From the NCBI RefSeq assembly GCF_003350325.1, contig NZ_QLYZ01000003.1:186882-250881 (forward strand): a stretch of DNA of 64,000 nt, in the 5' to 3' direction. This stretch comes from Vibrio rhodolitus (GTDB taxonomy: Bacteria > Pseudomonadota > Gammaproteobacteria > Enterobacterales > Vibrionaceae). The translations under genes and the position numbers were made by a program. The notes under the pieces are model-generated. The model ran no database searches. It was given only the letters and a program-made list of their open reading frames with translations, and was not told the DNA's origin. Positions 19,108-27,947 of this stretch are shown one piece after another. The number at the start of each line of letters is the position of its first letter. The stretch's first letter is position 1.

Positions 19108-19917
19108 CTAGCTGGCTTCTTTTGCCATCGCTTGCGCGATTCGGTAGGCGTGCTCGGTCATTGCTCTTGCGTTGTCTGCTGTTTCAGGATCGCCACACGC
19201 TTTTCCTTGGTTAAAGATATTTGGGCTTGAGTATATTGGTAGCCTGATCTCTTCATAGCTCATAATTGTGCCGGCAGTCCCGCATTTATAACCGCGCGCA
19301 TACGGTTTTAGTAGGTGATGAAATTCAGGCAAGATGGTTGATTCTAGCCAGACGCCAAGATTATGCGGGTGACCTTCTTTGTGTTGTGCCCATGAAAGGT
19401 GCCCGATTTCGTGTTCGACTAGATGCAAACCATTGTTGAACGTCATGGCGAAGAATTTGCGGCTTAAGTTCACTTCTGCCTCACCCGCATAGCCAATATA
19501 GTCAGCCGTTTGTCGAGTAAAGACAAAGCCATAGAATTGGTTGGCTGCAGGGTAGGATTGGTCTAAATCGTCGATACCCATTTGGATTTCGAGCTGCTTG
19601 TGTAGAGTGTAAATATCGCTGATGTTGCTTTTATCAAGCTCGATGTAGGTTATTTCTCCCAGTGAACGTGTGGTTGGGATGCACGAATTACTCAAAATCA
19701 GGTTGGAGTGCTGAATCGACTTGGCGAGAAAGTCTCTCACCGAGGCTTCATCGTGTTTGTTGAGCACTTCTTTATCGACAATAAAGCTGACTTCGGTATC
19801 AATGATGGGGGTGATATCGCACTGTGCGAGTTCCAAACCTTCATCACTTGGTTTGGTCAACACCATGACCATAGCAACCACAACTAAGCTGGAGATAACG
19901 ACTAGCCCACGCATCAT
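19108..19917 (-). CDS. Secreted metzincin-like zinc metallopeptidase
   Basis: Start moved to ATG 19917 (GAGG 7 nt upstream). The 269-residue product has an N-terminal export signal or anchor (MMRGLVVISSLVVVAMVMV). The zinc site is HEIGHLSWAQH, matching HExxHxxxxxH, and is followed by a Met-turn (GTIMSYEE) and ADNARAM, as in reprolysin-like bacterial peptidases. The usual Gly of the extended motif is replaced by Trp. A periplasmic or extracellular protease is expected; the target is unknown. Confidence 0.72.
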   Translation of the reverse strand: MMRGLVVISSLVVVAMVMVLTKPSDEGLELAQCDITPIIDTEVSFIVDKEVLNKHDEASVRDFLAKSIQHSNLILSNSCIPTTRSLGEITYIELDKSNISDIYTLHKQLEIQMGIDDLDQSYPAANQFYGFVFTRQTADYIGYAGEAEVNLSRKFFAMTFNNGLHLVEHEIGHLSWAQHKEGHPHNLGVWLESTILPEFHHLLKPYARGYKCGTAGTIMSYEEIRLPIYSSPNIFNQGKACGDPETADNARAMTEHAYRIAQAMAKEAS

Positions 19918-20058
19918 ACAACACCTCAAATCATTCTAATGCGAAATACAAAGATGCGTTGAGTGTGGCGAATCGGGTTGTTAGTCACAACCAAGCGGGT
20001 GATTTATGCGATGCAGGTTGAAATTTGTCCAAGTAAAATTGAGCAATTAACTTACTGT

Positions 20059-20376
20059 TTAGGCGGGGTAAAATACCGCAAGCCAGACGGTTGGCTCTTT
20101 TTCTGATGTGGCTTTAACACGATGTTTTTGCTGGGCTGGAATGGCTAGGTAGTCGCCTTGCTTAAGTTCGAAAATCTCACCTGTGTCATATTCAACGATG
20201 CCAAAGCCAGTTAACACCATCACCCACTCATGTTCATCTTGATCGTACCAACCTTGTTCTGGCGAGCTTTGTCCATAAGAGACGATACGCTCAATGCGCA
20301 CCTGCTCAGAGGTGACAATATCACTAAACAGCTCGTTCTCAAGAAATGGCGGAATATGGGAAAATAGGTTGTTCAT
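20059..20376 (-). CDS. Cupin-domain protein
   Basis: 105 residues forming a single small beta-barrel cupin: DEHEWVMVLTGFGIVEYD gives the first metal-binding motif region and GDYLAIPAQQKHRVKAT the second. Related proteins bind a metal and small ligands, but no reaction can be assigned. It lies 46 bp downstream of the HAD gene on the same strand. Confidence 0.75.
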   Translation of the reverse strand: MNNLFSHIPPFLENELFSDIVTSEQVRIERIVSYGQSSPEQGWYDQDEHEWVMVLTGFGIVEYDTGEIFELKQGDYLAIPAQQKHRVKATSEKEPTVWLAVFYPA

Positions 20377-20422
20377 AGCGCCTCATTGGTTTGCTCGATG
20401 TGTTGGTCACTCTCTCAGCCAT

Positions 20423-21064
20423 CTACTTGGCGAGCTGCTCTCGTATTTGCTGCGTGTCAGTGACTTTCTGCCAATTGAAGAACTTTTCGTCGGCAAGTTC
20501 TAACATTGGAATATCTTCATAGGTATCGCCATAGGCGTAGATTTTGTCAAACTGGGTAAGGCAAAGTTGCTCAGCAGTAAGACGTTTTTTCAGTAAACGT
20601 ACTTTGTTATCAAGGCTACAGTCGCCATCTAAATAGCCGCCTGTGTAGCGTTTGTGCTTTTCAGCCAAACGGCTACATACCACCTCGATGCCATGTTGCT
20701 GACACCAGATATCGAGATAAGGGCTAAGTGACGCTGAAACAAGATAGATTTTGTCACCTTGGCTTTGGTGCCACTTAAGGGCGACCAGTGCTTCAGGTCT
20801 TATTACGCTAGGTAAATACTCACTCACAAACCGAGCACCGAGTGCATTCACTTCCTCAACGGTACGGTGGCAAAACGCCACTTTTGCCAGCACCGGGCGC
20901 GTATAGCGTGCTGGCAGAATTCCCAGTTTGTATAGTGCGATTACGGGTGATGTAACCATCAAACCTGCCAGCGTTCGTGCCTTTGGCGTGGCAAAAAATA
21001 GAAACTCAGTGAACGCATCTTGGTTGGTAATGGTTCCGTCAAAGTCAAACAAGGCTAAATTCAT
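20423..21064 (-). CDS. HAD-IB family phosphatase (SerB-like fold)
   Basis: Start set at ATG 21064; the open frame extends to 21181, but that would overlap the upstream gene heavily. 213 residues. Motif I is LALFDFDGTITNQDAF (nucleophile and acid Asp), motif II YLVSASLSPYL, and motif IV AYGDTYEDIPML. A helical cap lies between motifs I and II. Family members hydrolyse small phosphomonoesters such as phosphoserine. The ribosome-binding site is weak, compatible with coupling to the upstream small membrane protein. Confidence 0.85.
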   Translation of the reverse strand: MNLALFDFDGTITNQDAFTEFLFFATPKARTLAGLMVTSPVIALYKLGILPARYTRPVLAKVAFCHRTVEEVNALGARFVSEYLPSVIRPEALVALKWHQSQGDKIYLVSASLSPYLDIWCQQHGIEVVCSRLAEKHKRYTGGYLDGDCSLDNKVRLLKKRLTAEQLCLTQFDKIYAYGDTYEDIPMLELADEKFFNWQKVTDTQQIREQLAK

Positions 21065-21071
21065 GGCATGA

Positions 21072-21425
21072 TTAAGTGAGAGAGTTGGCAAGCACGCAGA
21101 GTAGCATTGGTAGGCAACCGGCGACAAAAAACTTGATGAATAACTGGGTGTTTTCATCTTGGCGCATATCATCAATGGCATCGGCTTGTGTGCTATCTAC
21201 CATTGATGACGCAACAACTTCTGCTTTGTCTCTGGAGGATACGCCACGTTCTGGTGGGTAAAGGTAAAGCAACCCGCCGATCCCCCATAAGATCATTGCG
21301 GTATAAAACGCATAATCGGAGATAAAGCGAATACCAAGCACTCCGGTGGTTGTCTCAAGCAGCGCAATCAGTGCCACAACCACGATGTTACTCAGTACGG
21401 TGAACTTTATTGTTTGCCACATCAC
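21072..21425 (-). CDS. Small multi-TM membrane protein
   Basis: 117 residues, not recognised. Hydrophobic segments lie near residues 8-28, 36-55 and 95-113, with an acidic, charged loop in the middle (RGVSSRDKAEVVASS). It lies 7 bp upstream of the HAD gene and 14 bp downstream of the MazG-like gene, so the three appear to be one transcription unit. Confidence 0.6.
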   Translation of the reverse strand: MMWQTIKFTVLSNIVVVALIALLETTTGVLGIRFISDYAFYTAMILWGIGGLLYLYPPERGVSSRDKAEVVASSMVDSTQADAIDDMRQDENTQLFIKFFVAGCLPMLLCVLANSLT

Positions 21426-21439
21426 GAGTCCTTAATCAT

Positions 21440-21763
21440 CTAATATTGTTGCCAATTGCGCAGTTTGTTTTTCTTTTCTTTGGCGAGAAAAGCTTGCTCT
21501 AAATCGATCTCATAGCGATTGGCGATAGAGCAAAGGTAAATAAAAATATCGGCAAGCTCATCGCTAACTTCGCCGACTTTTGACTGCGGATCGAGTGCTA
21601 TCCCTTGTGTTTTGCGAACCGCTTTAAATAGCTCGCCCATTTCTTCACCAAGCAATAGGCATTTCTCTAGTACGGGCTGATCAGCAAAGTGACGCTCTAC
21701 TTCAAGTTGCGCAACGTAATCTTGAAAGTCAGGCAAAGTTGGCGCGGGTTTTAGCTCTGGCAT
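21440..21763 (-). CDS. MazG-like nucleotide pyrophosphohydrolase
   Basis: I choose ATG 21763 (GGGAA upstream), giving 107 residues; the frame stays open upstream without a good start. The MazG signature is clear: CLLLGEEMGELFKAV followed by VGEVSDELADIFIYLCSIA, which supplies the ExxE...ExxD Mg2+-binding acids. A single-domain all-alpha NTP pyrophosphatase, probably housecleaning of non-canonical nucleotides. Confidence 0.82.
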   Translation of the reverse strand: MPELKPAPTLPDFQDYVAQLEVERHFADQPVLEKCLLLGEEMGELFKAVRKTQGIALDPQSKVGEVSDELADIFIYLCSIANRYEIDLEQAFLAKEKKNKLRNWQQY

Positions 21764-21906
21764 TAGGTTTCCCAAATCTATGATGAACACATTCAGCCAG
21801 AGTAACCAGCCCCGCGTTATATTGCCAATTAATCGGGAAGTTAAGTTATGCCTTTGCGAGAATAGGTATAAATCGACTAGCAAGAAATTACAGTGTATTC
21901 ACAATT

Positions 21907-21940
<34 letters not shown>

Positions 21941-22750
21941 CTATTCCGCTCTTTGCAATTGATGTTCAAAGACTTGTTTAGCATCTTGCAGGCTAAAATT
22001 GAGTTCTAGCTGCTGGCTAATTACCTGATGCATTTGCTCTGCTGAGGTAATCGCAGTTGACGTTTCACTGCCATTGAGATCATCGTATTCAAACACTTCT
22101 AAACGTCTCACAAGTTGTCGCTTGTTGGCATGAATTTTTGAGATCACTAGGTTGTTAACAAAGTTGCTCTGGGGAAACTTATGGGTGTAGTAATGACTGG
22201 CTTCACAATCATCTTCGGTGGCTTCGCTTAAGTCAAAACGGTAAAAAGTAACGATGCCGTCGTCCTCCATTTTCTCAACGCGATAATCTTGTCCTTCAAT
22301 CGCTCGCAGGCGTACATGAGAATCTTGCCAGTGATAATCACGGCTTTCTAATACCATAGCTTCTTGAGGTGAACCAATACCGAAACCGACATCGACGATA
22401 TAGTTTTTCCCTTGCCAAGTGAGCAAAGTAAAGCGATGCGAGCGGCGGTTATATTCGTTACCGTTAAGTAACACGCGGGCGAGGATTGGGCGCACTTGAT
22501 AGCCAAGATGTTCTAGCGCGAATTGCATAAGCTTGTTGTGTTCAAAGCAATAACCACCTTGCTTGCGCTCCACTAAGCGCTCAACAATCGCGTCAATATC
22601 CAGTGGCAAATCCCGCTCGAGTACGACATTGGTACTGCTAAAAGCAAATAAGCTTAAGTGCTTTTTGACCATGTAATTGACGCGTGCTAAGCCGTCTAAA
22701 TCCGGCGGGATAGCAAGGTGTGATAAGTAGTGTTGAATAGATGAGTTCAT
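21941..22750 (-). CDS. Arylamine N-acetyltransferase
   Basis: 269 residues, typical of bacterial NATs. The catalytic triad is visible: C68 in GGYCFEHN, H105 in RRSHRFTLL and D120 in YIVDVGFG, at the usual spacing. It acetylates arylamines or hydrazines from acetyl-CoA in the cytoplasm. It follows the epimerase-like gene by 6 bp, suggesting coupling. Immediately after its stop is a 7-bp tandem repeat. Confidence 0.92.
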   Translation of the reverse strand: MNSSIQHYLSHLAIPPDLDGLARVNYMVKKHLSLFAFSSTNVVLERDLPLDIDAIVERLVERKQGGYCFEHNKLMQFALEHLGYQVRPILARVLLNGNEYNRRSHRFTLLTWQGKNYIVDVGFGIGSPQEAMVLESRDYHWQDSHVRLRAIEGQDYRVEKMEDDGIVTFYRFDLSEATEDDCEASHYYTHKFPQSNFVNNLVISKIHANKRQLVRRLEVFEYDDLNGSETSTAITSAEQMHQVISQQLELNFSLQDAKQVFEHQLQRAE

Positions 22751-22756
22751 AGTAGT

Positions 22757-23602
22757 TTATTGACTGTGTTCTGCGGTTAATGAGTGTGTGCTTAGGTGGT
22801 GCATTAAGCAATGGCGTGGTTTAAATTTTGCGTCAGGGACGATGGCTAAATGCAGCTTTTCAATCGCGAGTGCATCTTTGCCAAATGCCACTTCAAAGTC
22901 GAGCCAAGAGATCTTATTGATGCGCTTGATCCTGCCAAATTGTTGCAGCAGTTCGGCAAACTCAAACGGGCTGTACATCTGTGGCTCGGCAATAAAATAG
23001 AATGGTTGGGATTCTGATTGCATCGCAAGCTGGAAGTAAAATTCAGCGATATCTTCAACATGCACATAGCTATTGAGCCCAGTACTTGGCAGTGCTACGT
23101 GAAACCCCGACGTCTTCTTCTCGGCAATAATTCGCTCTAGCTGACAGTGTTCGCCACCATAGACCAAGCTGGGTAAGTAAACCACTTGCCAGTGGTTAGC
23201 GAGGGCTTTTTCAATGGTCATTTTATCCAGTGCGACCATTGCAATCGGCGCTAAGTCCCCACGTTGTAGCTGTGCGGGCGTAGCGTTGCCAAATAGCCAA
23301 ATTCCGGAAGTATGCAGTTTGATTGCGTTGGGTTTGGCAAACTGATCGAGTGTTGATAGCAGTTTTTGCTCCACAATCACGATTTGTTCTGCGGTGTATT
23401 TAGACCAATGTGGACGCGCACAATTGATCACGACATCAAAGCTATGCGCATGCTGCTCATCTTTACCTTGTAGCCAGTTGTCCCCATGTGGCTTGGTGTG
23501 GAAGTTATGCTGGAAGCGGTAGACCGCTGCGCCCATGCTGATGAAAAAACGTGTGACGTGGCGACCGACGTAGCCGGAAGAACCTGCTATCAATACTTTC
23601 AT
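22757..23602 (-). CDS. NAD(P)-dependent sugar epimerase/dehydratase-like (extended SDR)
   Basis: Start at ATG 23602 with GAGG upstream. The 281-residue product begins MKVLIAGSSGYVGRHV, a GxxGxxG dinucleotide-binding loop. Later segments (VVINCARPHW; GIWLFGNATP; VYLPSLVYGG) follow the atypical extended-SDR layout. The usual Tyr-x-x-x-Lys pair is not obvious, so it may be an NmrA-like or otherwise non-classical member. It sits 18 bp downstream of a flavodoxin-fold oxidoreductase gene. Confidence 0.72.
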   Translation of the reverse strand: MKVLIAGSSGYVGRHVTRFFISMGAAVYRFQHNFHTKPHGDNWLQGKDEQHAHSFDVVINCARPHWSKYTAEQIVIVEQKLLSTLDQFAKPNAIKLHTSGIWLFGNATPAQLQRGDLAPIAMVALDKMTIEKALANHWQVVYLPSLVYGGEHCQLERIIAEKKTSGFHVALPSTGLNSYVHVEDIAEFYFQLAMQSESQPFYFIAEPQMYSPFEFAELLQQFGRIKRINKISWLDFEVAFGKDALAIEKLHLAIVPDAKFKPRHCLMHHLSTHSLTAEHSQ

Positions 23603-23620
23603 TCTGATCACCTCTCCCTA

Positions 23621-24142
23621 CTAGCTGACAACGGCAGACTGGCGGTTGAGTATGTGAAGAAAATCTTGCAATTGCTGCTGATCGATTTTGATGCCATCAC
23701 TACAATCTGCATGCAATTTGCCAGCATAAGGCATATCGAAATACTCAAAGAAGCGGGCAAAGATTTGATCGTAAATCGGACAGATTTCACTGACGGCGGA
23801 ACTGGTCAGCACCAAGCCATTTTTTCCGGCTAATGCGCGCCCCTTTGGTTTGAGTGCATCGACATCGGTTAGCTCAGTGATTCGGTCAATCAGAGCTTTC
23901 ATCGGTGCGGTTGGGGCATGCCAGTAATTGGGAGAAGCGAGCACAATATTGTCGGCTGCTAACATCTTTTCAACCAAGGGGTAGAAGTCATCTTCGGGGT
24001 ATTGATTGGCGTAGTTATAGCCAGTGATGGTTAATTTATCGATATTGACAACCTCAAGCGTTGCCAGTGACGCTACGCGCTCGATCACCTTAGCCGTATT
24101 GCCTTGGTGATCGGCACTGGAGAATAAAACCAATGTTTTCAT
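23621..24142 (-). CDS. Flavodoxin-fold NAD(P)H-dependent oxidoreductase
   Basis: ATG 24142 is preceded by AAGGA; an upstream in-frame start has no such site. 173 residues. The N-terminal loop KTLVLFSSADHQGNTAKV binds FMN phosphate, and LASPNYWHAPTAPMKALIDR is the second flavin loop. Probably a cytoplasmic quinone or nitro reductase. Operon with the SDR and NAT genes is likely. Confidence 0.78.
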   Translation of the reverse strand: MKTLVLFSSADHQGNTAKVIERVASLATLEVVNIDKLTITGYNYANQYPEDDFYPLVEKMLAADNIVLASPNYWHAPTAPMKALIDRITELTDVDALKPKGRALAGKNGLVLTSSAVSEICPIYDQIFARFFEYFDMPYAGKLHADCSDGIKIDQQQLQDFLHILNRQSAVVS

Positions 24143-24273
24143 AAAGTCATCCTTGATGGGAGTTAACATTGGTTGCAACTGTAAAACCTCAACCCAACTT
24201 GAGGTAAAGCCCTATTTTATAAACATTGCGATTAAGCTGTGAACTTGCTCGAAATTAAACGCCTTCTGCTCGA

Positions 24274-24900
24274 TCATTCTTCGTCATTTAGCACGCCAAG
24301 ACGTGTTAGGTCTTGTATGCATTGCTCTGCACTCTCAAATTGCAGTGCCGACATACCAACAGCTTGCGCACCTTCGACATTGTATGGCATATCATCGATA
24401 AATAGGCACTCTGCTGCCTCAAGTTGGTATTGTTCTAGTAGCGCGTGATAAATATCAGGGCTTGGTTTGAGACAACCGACATCGGCAGAGATCACGACGC
24501 CATCAAACAGCTGCCAGAAGTCGTATTGTTGTTTTAGATAAGCAACAATCTCATGCACGTTATCAGAGAGCGCATAGACGTTATAACCGGCATCTTTAAC
24601 TTGCTTAACCAACTCAACCGATCCAAACAGGATCAATTGCGTTTGCTTGACGTAATAGCACAGCTTTTCGGCTTGTAGCGCTGAAAGACCAAACTCTTTC
24701 ATTAAAGCACTTTGCACTTCGGTTTCACTGAGCTCACCGCGATTGGCGGCTTGCCAGATCTGTGATTGGAAAATTTGTTTGGTCAGTGCGGTTACTCTTG
24801 GTGAATCGCCAAAAGTGAGGCGAACGATTTCGACGGGTGACCAACGTACGATGACGTTACCTAAATCAAAAATAACGTTTTTAATGCTCTTTGATGACAT
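24274..24900 (-). CDS. HAD-superfamily phosphatase, YihX-like
   Basis: 208 residues. Motif I NVIFDLGNVIVRW, motif II YALSDNVHEIV, motif III Lys in GCLKPSPDIYHALL and motif IV CLFIDDMPYNVEGA are complete. E. coli YihX, the nearest family I recognise, dephosphorylates alpha-glucose-1-phosphate, but substrates vary widely. GGGAG precedes ATG 24900. Confidence 0.83.
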   Translation of the reverse strand: MSSKSIKNVIFDLGNVIVRWSPVEIVRLTFGDSPRVTALTKQIFQSQIWQAANRGELSETEVQSALMKEFGLSALQAEKLCYYVKQTQLILFGSVELVKQVKDAGYNVYALSDNVHEIVAYLKQQYDFWQLFDGVVISADVGCLKPSPDIYHALLEQYQLEAAECLFIDDMPYNVEGAQAVGMSALQFESAEQCIQDLTRLGVLNDEE

Positions 24901-25102
24901 CCTGTTCTCCCAAAAAACAATTTAGACGGGTTTACGCGCTTGGTATTAGTTTTTAATTCTAACACTTTCTTATCATGCAAATTACTTTTCTTTCATAAGT
25001 TTAGTGCTAAGCGGTGTAGCTGTATATAATGATTTGTGAGCGAATTTGTAAGTAGGTCTAATTTTCTCTGTCGAATAAGCTGATAATTTCACAGGATGCA
25101 AA

Positions 25103-25810
25103 ATGGCAAATAAGAATAAAATAATCCGTTATGCGGCGATTGATGCGCATGCTCTGTTTGAAAAAGAACACCAGTTAATCGAGCAGGTGAAAGAAGAGCG
25201 GTTGGATCAGGTTTTACTGCTCTGGCAAGCCAAAACACCAACCTTAGTTTTGCCTTCCGGTAAGAAATGGCCAGAGAGCGATAGGCTCAATGACGCGCTC
25301 GCCAATCAAGGCTGGCAGCTTACTGCGCGCAAAACCGGTGGTGCGCCAGTACCGCAGTTGCCGGGGATCATTAATCTTTCTCATATCTACTCTTTACCTG
25401 AAGAGAAGCCGTACGACATCAAAGCGGCGTATCTGCAGCTATGCAATGTATTGATAGAGTTTTTTAAGGCGTTGGGCATGCAGGTTGAAGTGCATGCTAC
25501 GCCGAACTCCTACTGCGATGGTGACTACAACCTGAATATTGGCGGGCAAAAAATCGTTGGTACGGCGCAGCGCGTTTTACTTAAAAAAGGCGGTGGTCGT
25601 GTGGTGCTTTCTCAAGCGTGCATCATTATTGATGCGGACGTGAGTAAACTTGTCGAGCCCGTCATTACCTGTAATCAAATCTGCCAGCATCCTGCTCAAA
25701 TTGAAGCAAAGGTGCATACCAGTTTATTCGACCATATCCAACAAAAGCCAAGTGTTGATACGCTGTTTCAAATGTTGACCGATGCATTTTTGCGTTTCTC
25801 TCCAAGATAA
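25103..25810 (+). CDS. Lipoate-protein ligase A-like (BPL/LplA/LipB fold) protein
   Basis: 235 residues. The diagnostic ligase-fold elements are TARKTGGAPVPQLPGIINLS (equivalent to the RRxxGG loop of LplA) and NIGGQKIVGTAQRVLLKK with the catalytic-region Lys. It is shorter than LplA (about 338) and lacks the C-terminal accessory domain. It could be a lipoyl ligase or an octanoyl/lipoyl transferase. A hairpin without U-tract (25824-25843) follows the stop. Confidence 0.72.
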   Translation: MANKNKIIRYAAIDAHALFEKEHQLIEQVKEERLDQVLLLWQAKTPTLVLPSGKKWPESDRLNDALANQGWQLTARKTGGAPVPQLPGIINLSHIYSLPEEKPYDIKAAYLQLCNVLIEFFKALGMQVEVHATPNSYCDGDYNLNIGGQKIVGTAQRVLLKKGGGRVVLSQACIIIDADVSKLVEPVITCNQICQHPAQIEAKVHTSLFDHIQQKPSVDTLFQMLTDAFLRFSPR

Positions 25811-25913
25811 TCCGTCATAACATCAGCACCTGTAGAGGTGCTGAGCAGAAGCGACGTGCGGGGCTTTCTTTAGCTTTTCCAGTTTGATAAGTGGGTTAGA
25901 TCTGCAGGCAGAG

Positions 25914-27662
25914 CTAGTCTGCCGACCAAACGTTACGGATATCTGGCCAGCCCCAGTTGGTTAGGGCGACGTCTTTAAGTACTCCGTGGAAACGCAATGT
26001 TTGCCGATGGTGGAAGATTGGCAGGAGTAGATACTGATTGATCAAGGATGAAGCAATCGGCTCAAGTGCCAACAAGTAGTTTTCTAGCGGCGTTTCTTGA
26101 CGCAGATGCTTGAGCGATTCACACAGCCATTTTTGCGCTCGATCGCCAATACTGGCTTGCAAAATGGGGTTGTGAAACAGGCTACTAAACGCCGAGGCAT
26201 GGCGGTTATCATCAAGGTTAATGTTGTGCACAATCAGCTCTTCTTTGAGCTGGTGGCTTTCAGATAAGTGGTTGAGCTCTCGAAATGAGTACACATTGAC
26301 AGCGACATCAATATCCAGTTTTGCCAATTGTTCAGCAATGGCGTAGGCGCAATTTACCAGCGCATGATAATCATATACGGCAATAGATAGCGTCTTAGGG
26401 AGGGATACAGATTCCGCAATAGGGCGAATCACCTTGTGCCATTGCGGCAGCAGGTTATAGGCGTGTTCACTACCAAAGGTATTACGCGAGTTTTCCAATT
26501 GCTGATGAGTGCTTTCAGGGGTAATTAAACTTGAAAGATAACATTGCTGATCATTAGAAAGGGCGTTGCTACTGCGCTGGTTAAACAGTAAAAACATGCA
26601 GCCATCTTCAATGCGCGTGTGCTGAACCGAATCGGAAGTGGTATCGTGTTCTGAGGTCAGGTAGTAATGACACGGTTGGCTGCTGGGGTCATTTGCCTGC
26701 TCATTTTCTAGCTTTTTCTGCTTCAGCTCTTGTTCATCAAGCTGCCAGATAGTGACCAAATCCGTTAATGCGCGGCAAGCGTAATATTGCTCGAAAGCTT
26801 GTAAACATAGCTTAGTATTGGAGTGCTCAATCACTTCAAATACACCACTGCCCACCACCGGACCTTGGTGGCTTTGCTCTACTTGAGCAAGGGGTTGAAT
26901 CGAGAACTTTATACCGGAGAGTAGTCCACCAAAGCCTTGGTCGGGCTGCGATAATCGAAACACCACTTTATGATCCATTGGCGCTGTGACGCTTTCAAGA
27001 TGGGAAAGATCGGGGTGGTAGTGATCCAACTCAACCAGACGATTAAATAAGTCAGCGACACTTTGCGCGTTAATTGGCGCACCGTTGTGGAAGGTGAGGG
27101 CAGGTCGCAGGTAAAACGTCCACTCAAGCGCTTGTTCATCATGTTGCCAGTGATGGGCGAGTTGCGGTTGAAGTTCACCATCAAAGTTGCTGCTGACTAA
27201 GCAGCAGTATATTTGTCGAATTAGATAGCGCTCGCTAGAACGATGCAACTGATGAGGAACGAGCTTTTCGAACGGGCGTTTGTAGGTGAGCTGGATATGC
27301 AAGCGACCTTCACGAATTGAGGCACCAGAGGTAGATTGCAGCAATAAGCCAAAAGCGCGCTCATCATTGTCGAGAATTGAAAGGGCTTTTTCATATTTGC
27401 CTTGTTCGACTCGTTTGGTCGCCAACTGCAATTTAAGATCTTTTAAGTCGATGTTAAGTCTTAAACTAGAACGTTGATTACGACCCACTTTAGGCTCCCA
27501 ACTGAGCCAACCCTCTTTATGCATATCACCGAGTAAGTTGCGCGCATGACGCGTACTGGTAAATAAGGTATTGGCTACGTCAGCCAGCGCGACTTTAATC
27601 TCTTGGTCAACGCCAAGTGGCGTAAGACGAGTGTAATAACGCAGCAAATTTAAATCAGACAT
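25914..27662 (-). CDS. sgrR: SgrR-family transcriptional regulator
   Basis: 582 residues. An N-terminal winged-helix DNA-binding domain (about 1-115) is fused to a periplasmic solute-binding (SBP type 5) fold (about 155-480), the architecture of E. coli SgrR (551). SgrR responds to sugar-phosphate stress and activates the divergent small RNA SgrS in enterobacteria. In this window a structured, terminator-ending RNA candidate lies divergently upstream (27818-27916), so the arrangement is retained even though the RNA sequence is not recognisably SgrS. Confidence 0.85.
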   Translation of the reverse strand: MSDLNLLRYYTRLTPLGVDQEIKVALADVANTLFTSTRHARNLLGDMHKEGWLSWEPKVGRNQRSSLRLNIDLKDLKLQLATKRVEQGKYEKALSILDNDERAFGLLLQSTSGASIREGRLHIQLTYKRPFEKLVPHQLHRSSERYLIRQIYCCLVSSNFDGELQPQLAHHWQHDEQALEWTFYLRPALTFHNGAPINAQSVADLFNRLVELDHYHPDLSHLESVTAPMDHKVVFRLSQPDQGFGGLLSGIKFSIQPLAQVEQSHQGPVVGSGVFEVIEHSNTKLCLQAFEQYYACRALTDLVTIWQLDEQELKQKKLENEQANDPSSQPCHYYLTSEHDTTSDSVQHTRIEDGCMFLLFNQRSSNALSNDQQCYLSSLITPESTHQQLENSRNTFGSEHAYNLLPQWHKVIRPIAESVSLPKTLSIAVYDYHALVNCAYAIAEQLAKLDIDVAVNVYSFRELNHLSESHQLKEELIVHNINLDDNRHASAFSSLFHNPILQASIGDRAQKWLCESLKHLRQETPLENYLLALEPIASSLINQYLLLPIFHHRQTLRFHGVLKDVALTNWGWPDIRNVWSAD

Positions 27663-27817
27663 GATGAAATTCTCTCTAAATGGAGCAAGATTTTCCCACG
27701 CTTGTTCCTGAAATAACTCATTTTTACTGACTTAAGCTTTTCAAGATCGCAAATTGGCTTAAATACGGAACAGGGTAATTTAAATTGCTCACTATTTCTT
27801 TTCCCTATAGTAAGGGA

Positions 27818-27916
27818 CAATAGCACCATAAAGAGAGCAGAGAAAGTAGTAGTAGATAGTCGCCCGCTCCTGTACCCCCAGAACGTTTATCTGCTGCTGC
27901 TCTCTGTGCTTTTTTG
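27818..27916 (+). ncRNA. Candidate small RNA divergent from sgrR
   Basis: The stem 27846-27857 (GTAGTAGTAGAT) pairs over 12 positions, with G-U pairs, to 27889-27900 (ATCTGCTGCTGC). It is extended by AGAGA/TCTCT and AGC/GCT and followed by six T (27910-27915). The 31-nt loop is C-rich and contains CTCCT, complementary to Shine-Dalgarno sequences. Upstream, TTGCTC (27785) and TATAGT (27806) could form a promoter with a short spacer. No ORF overlaps. The 5' end is approximate. Confidence 0.5.
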
Positions 27917-27947
27917 TGTAATAAGCACGTTCGAGATTACTAAGAGA

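Noticed and set aside
25824..25843. Hairpin after the lipoate ligase-like gene as a terminator
   Set aside because: CAGCACCT/AGGTGCTG pair well, but no T-tract follows on either strand.
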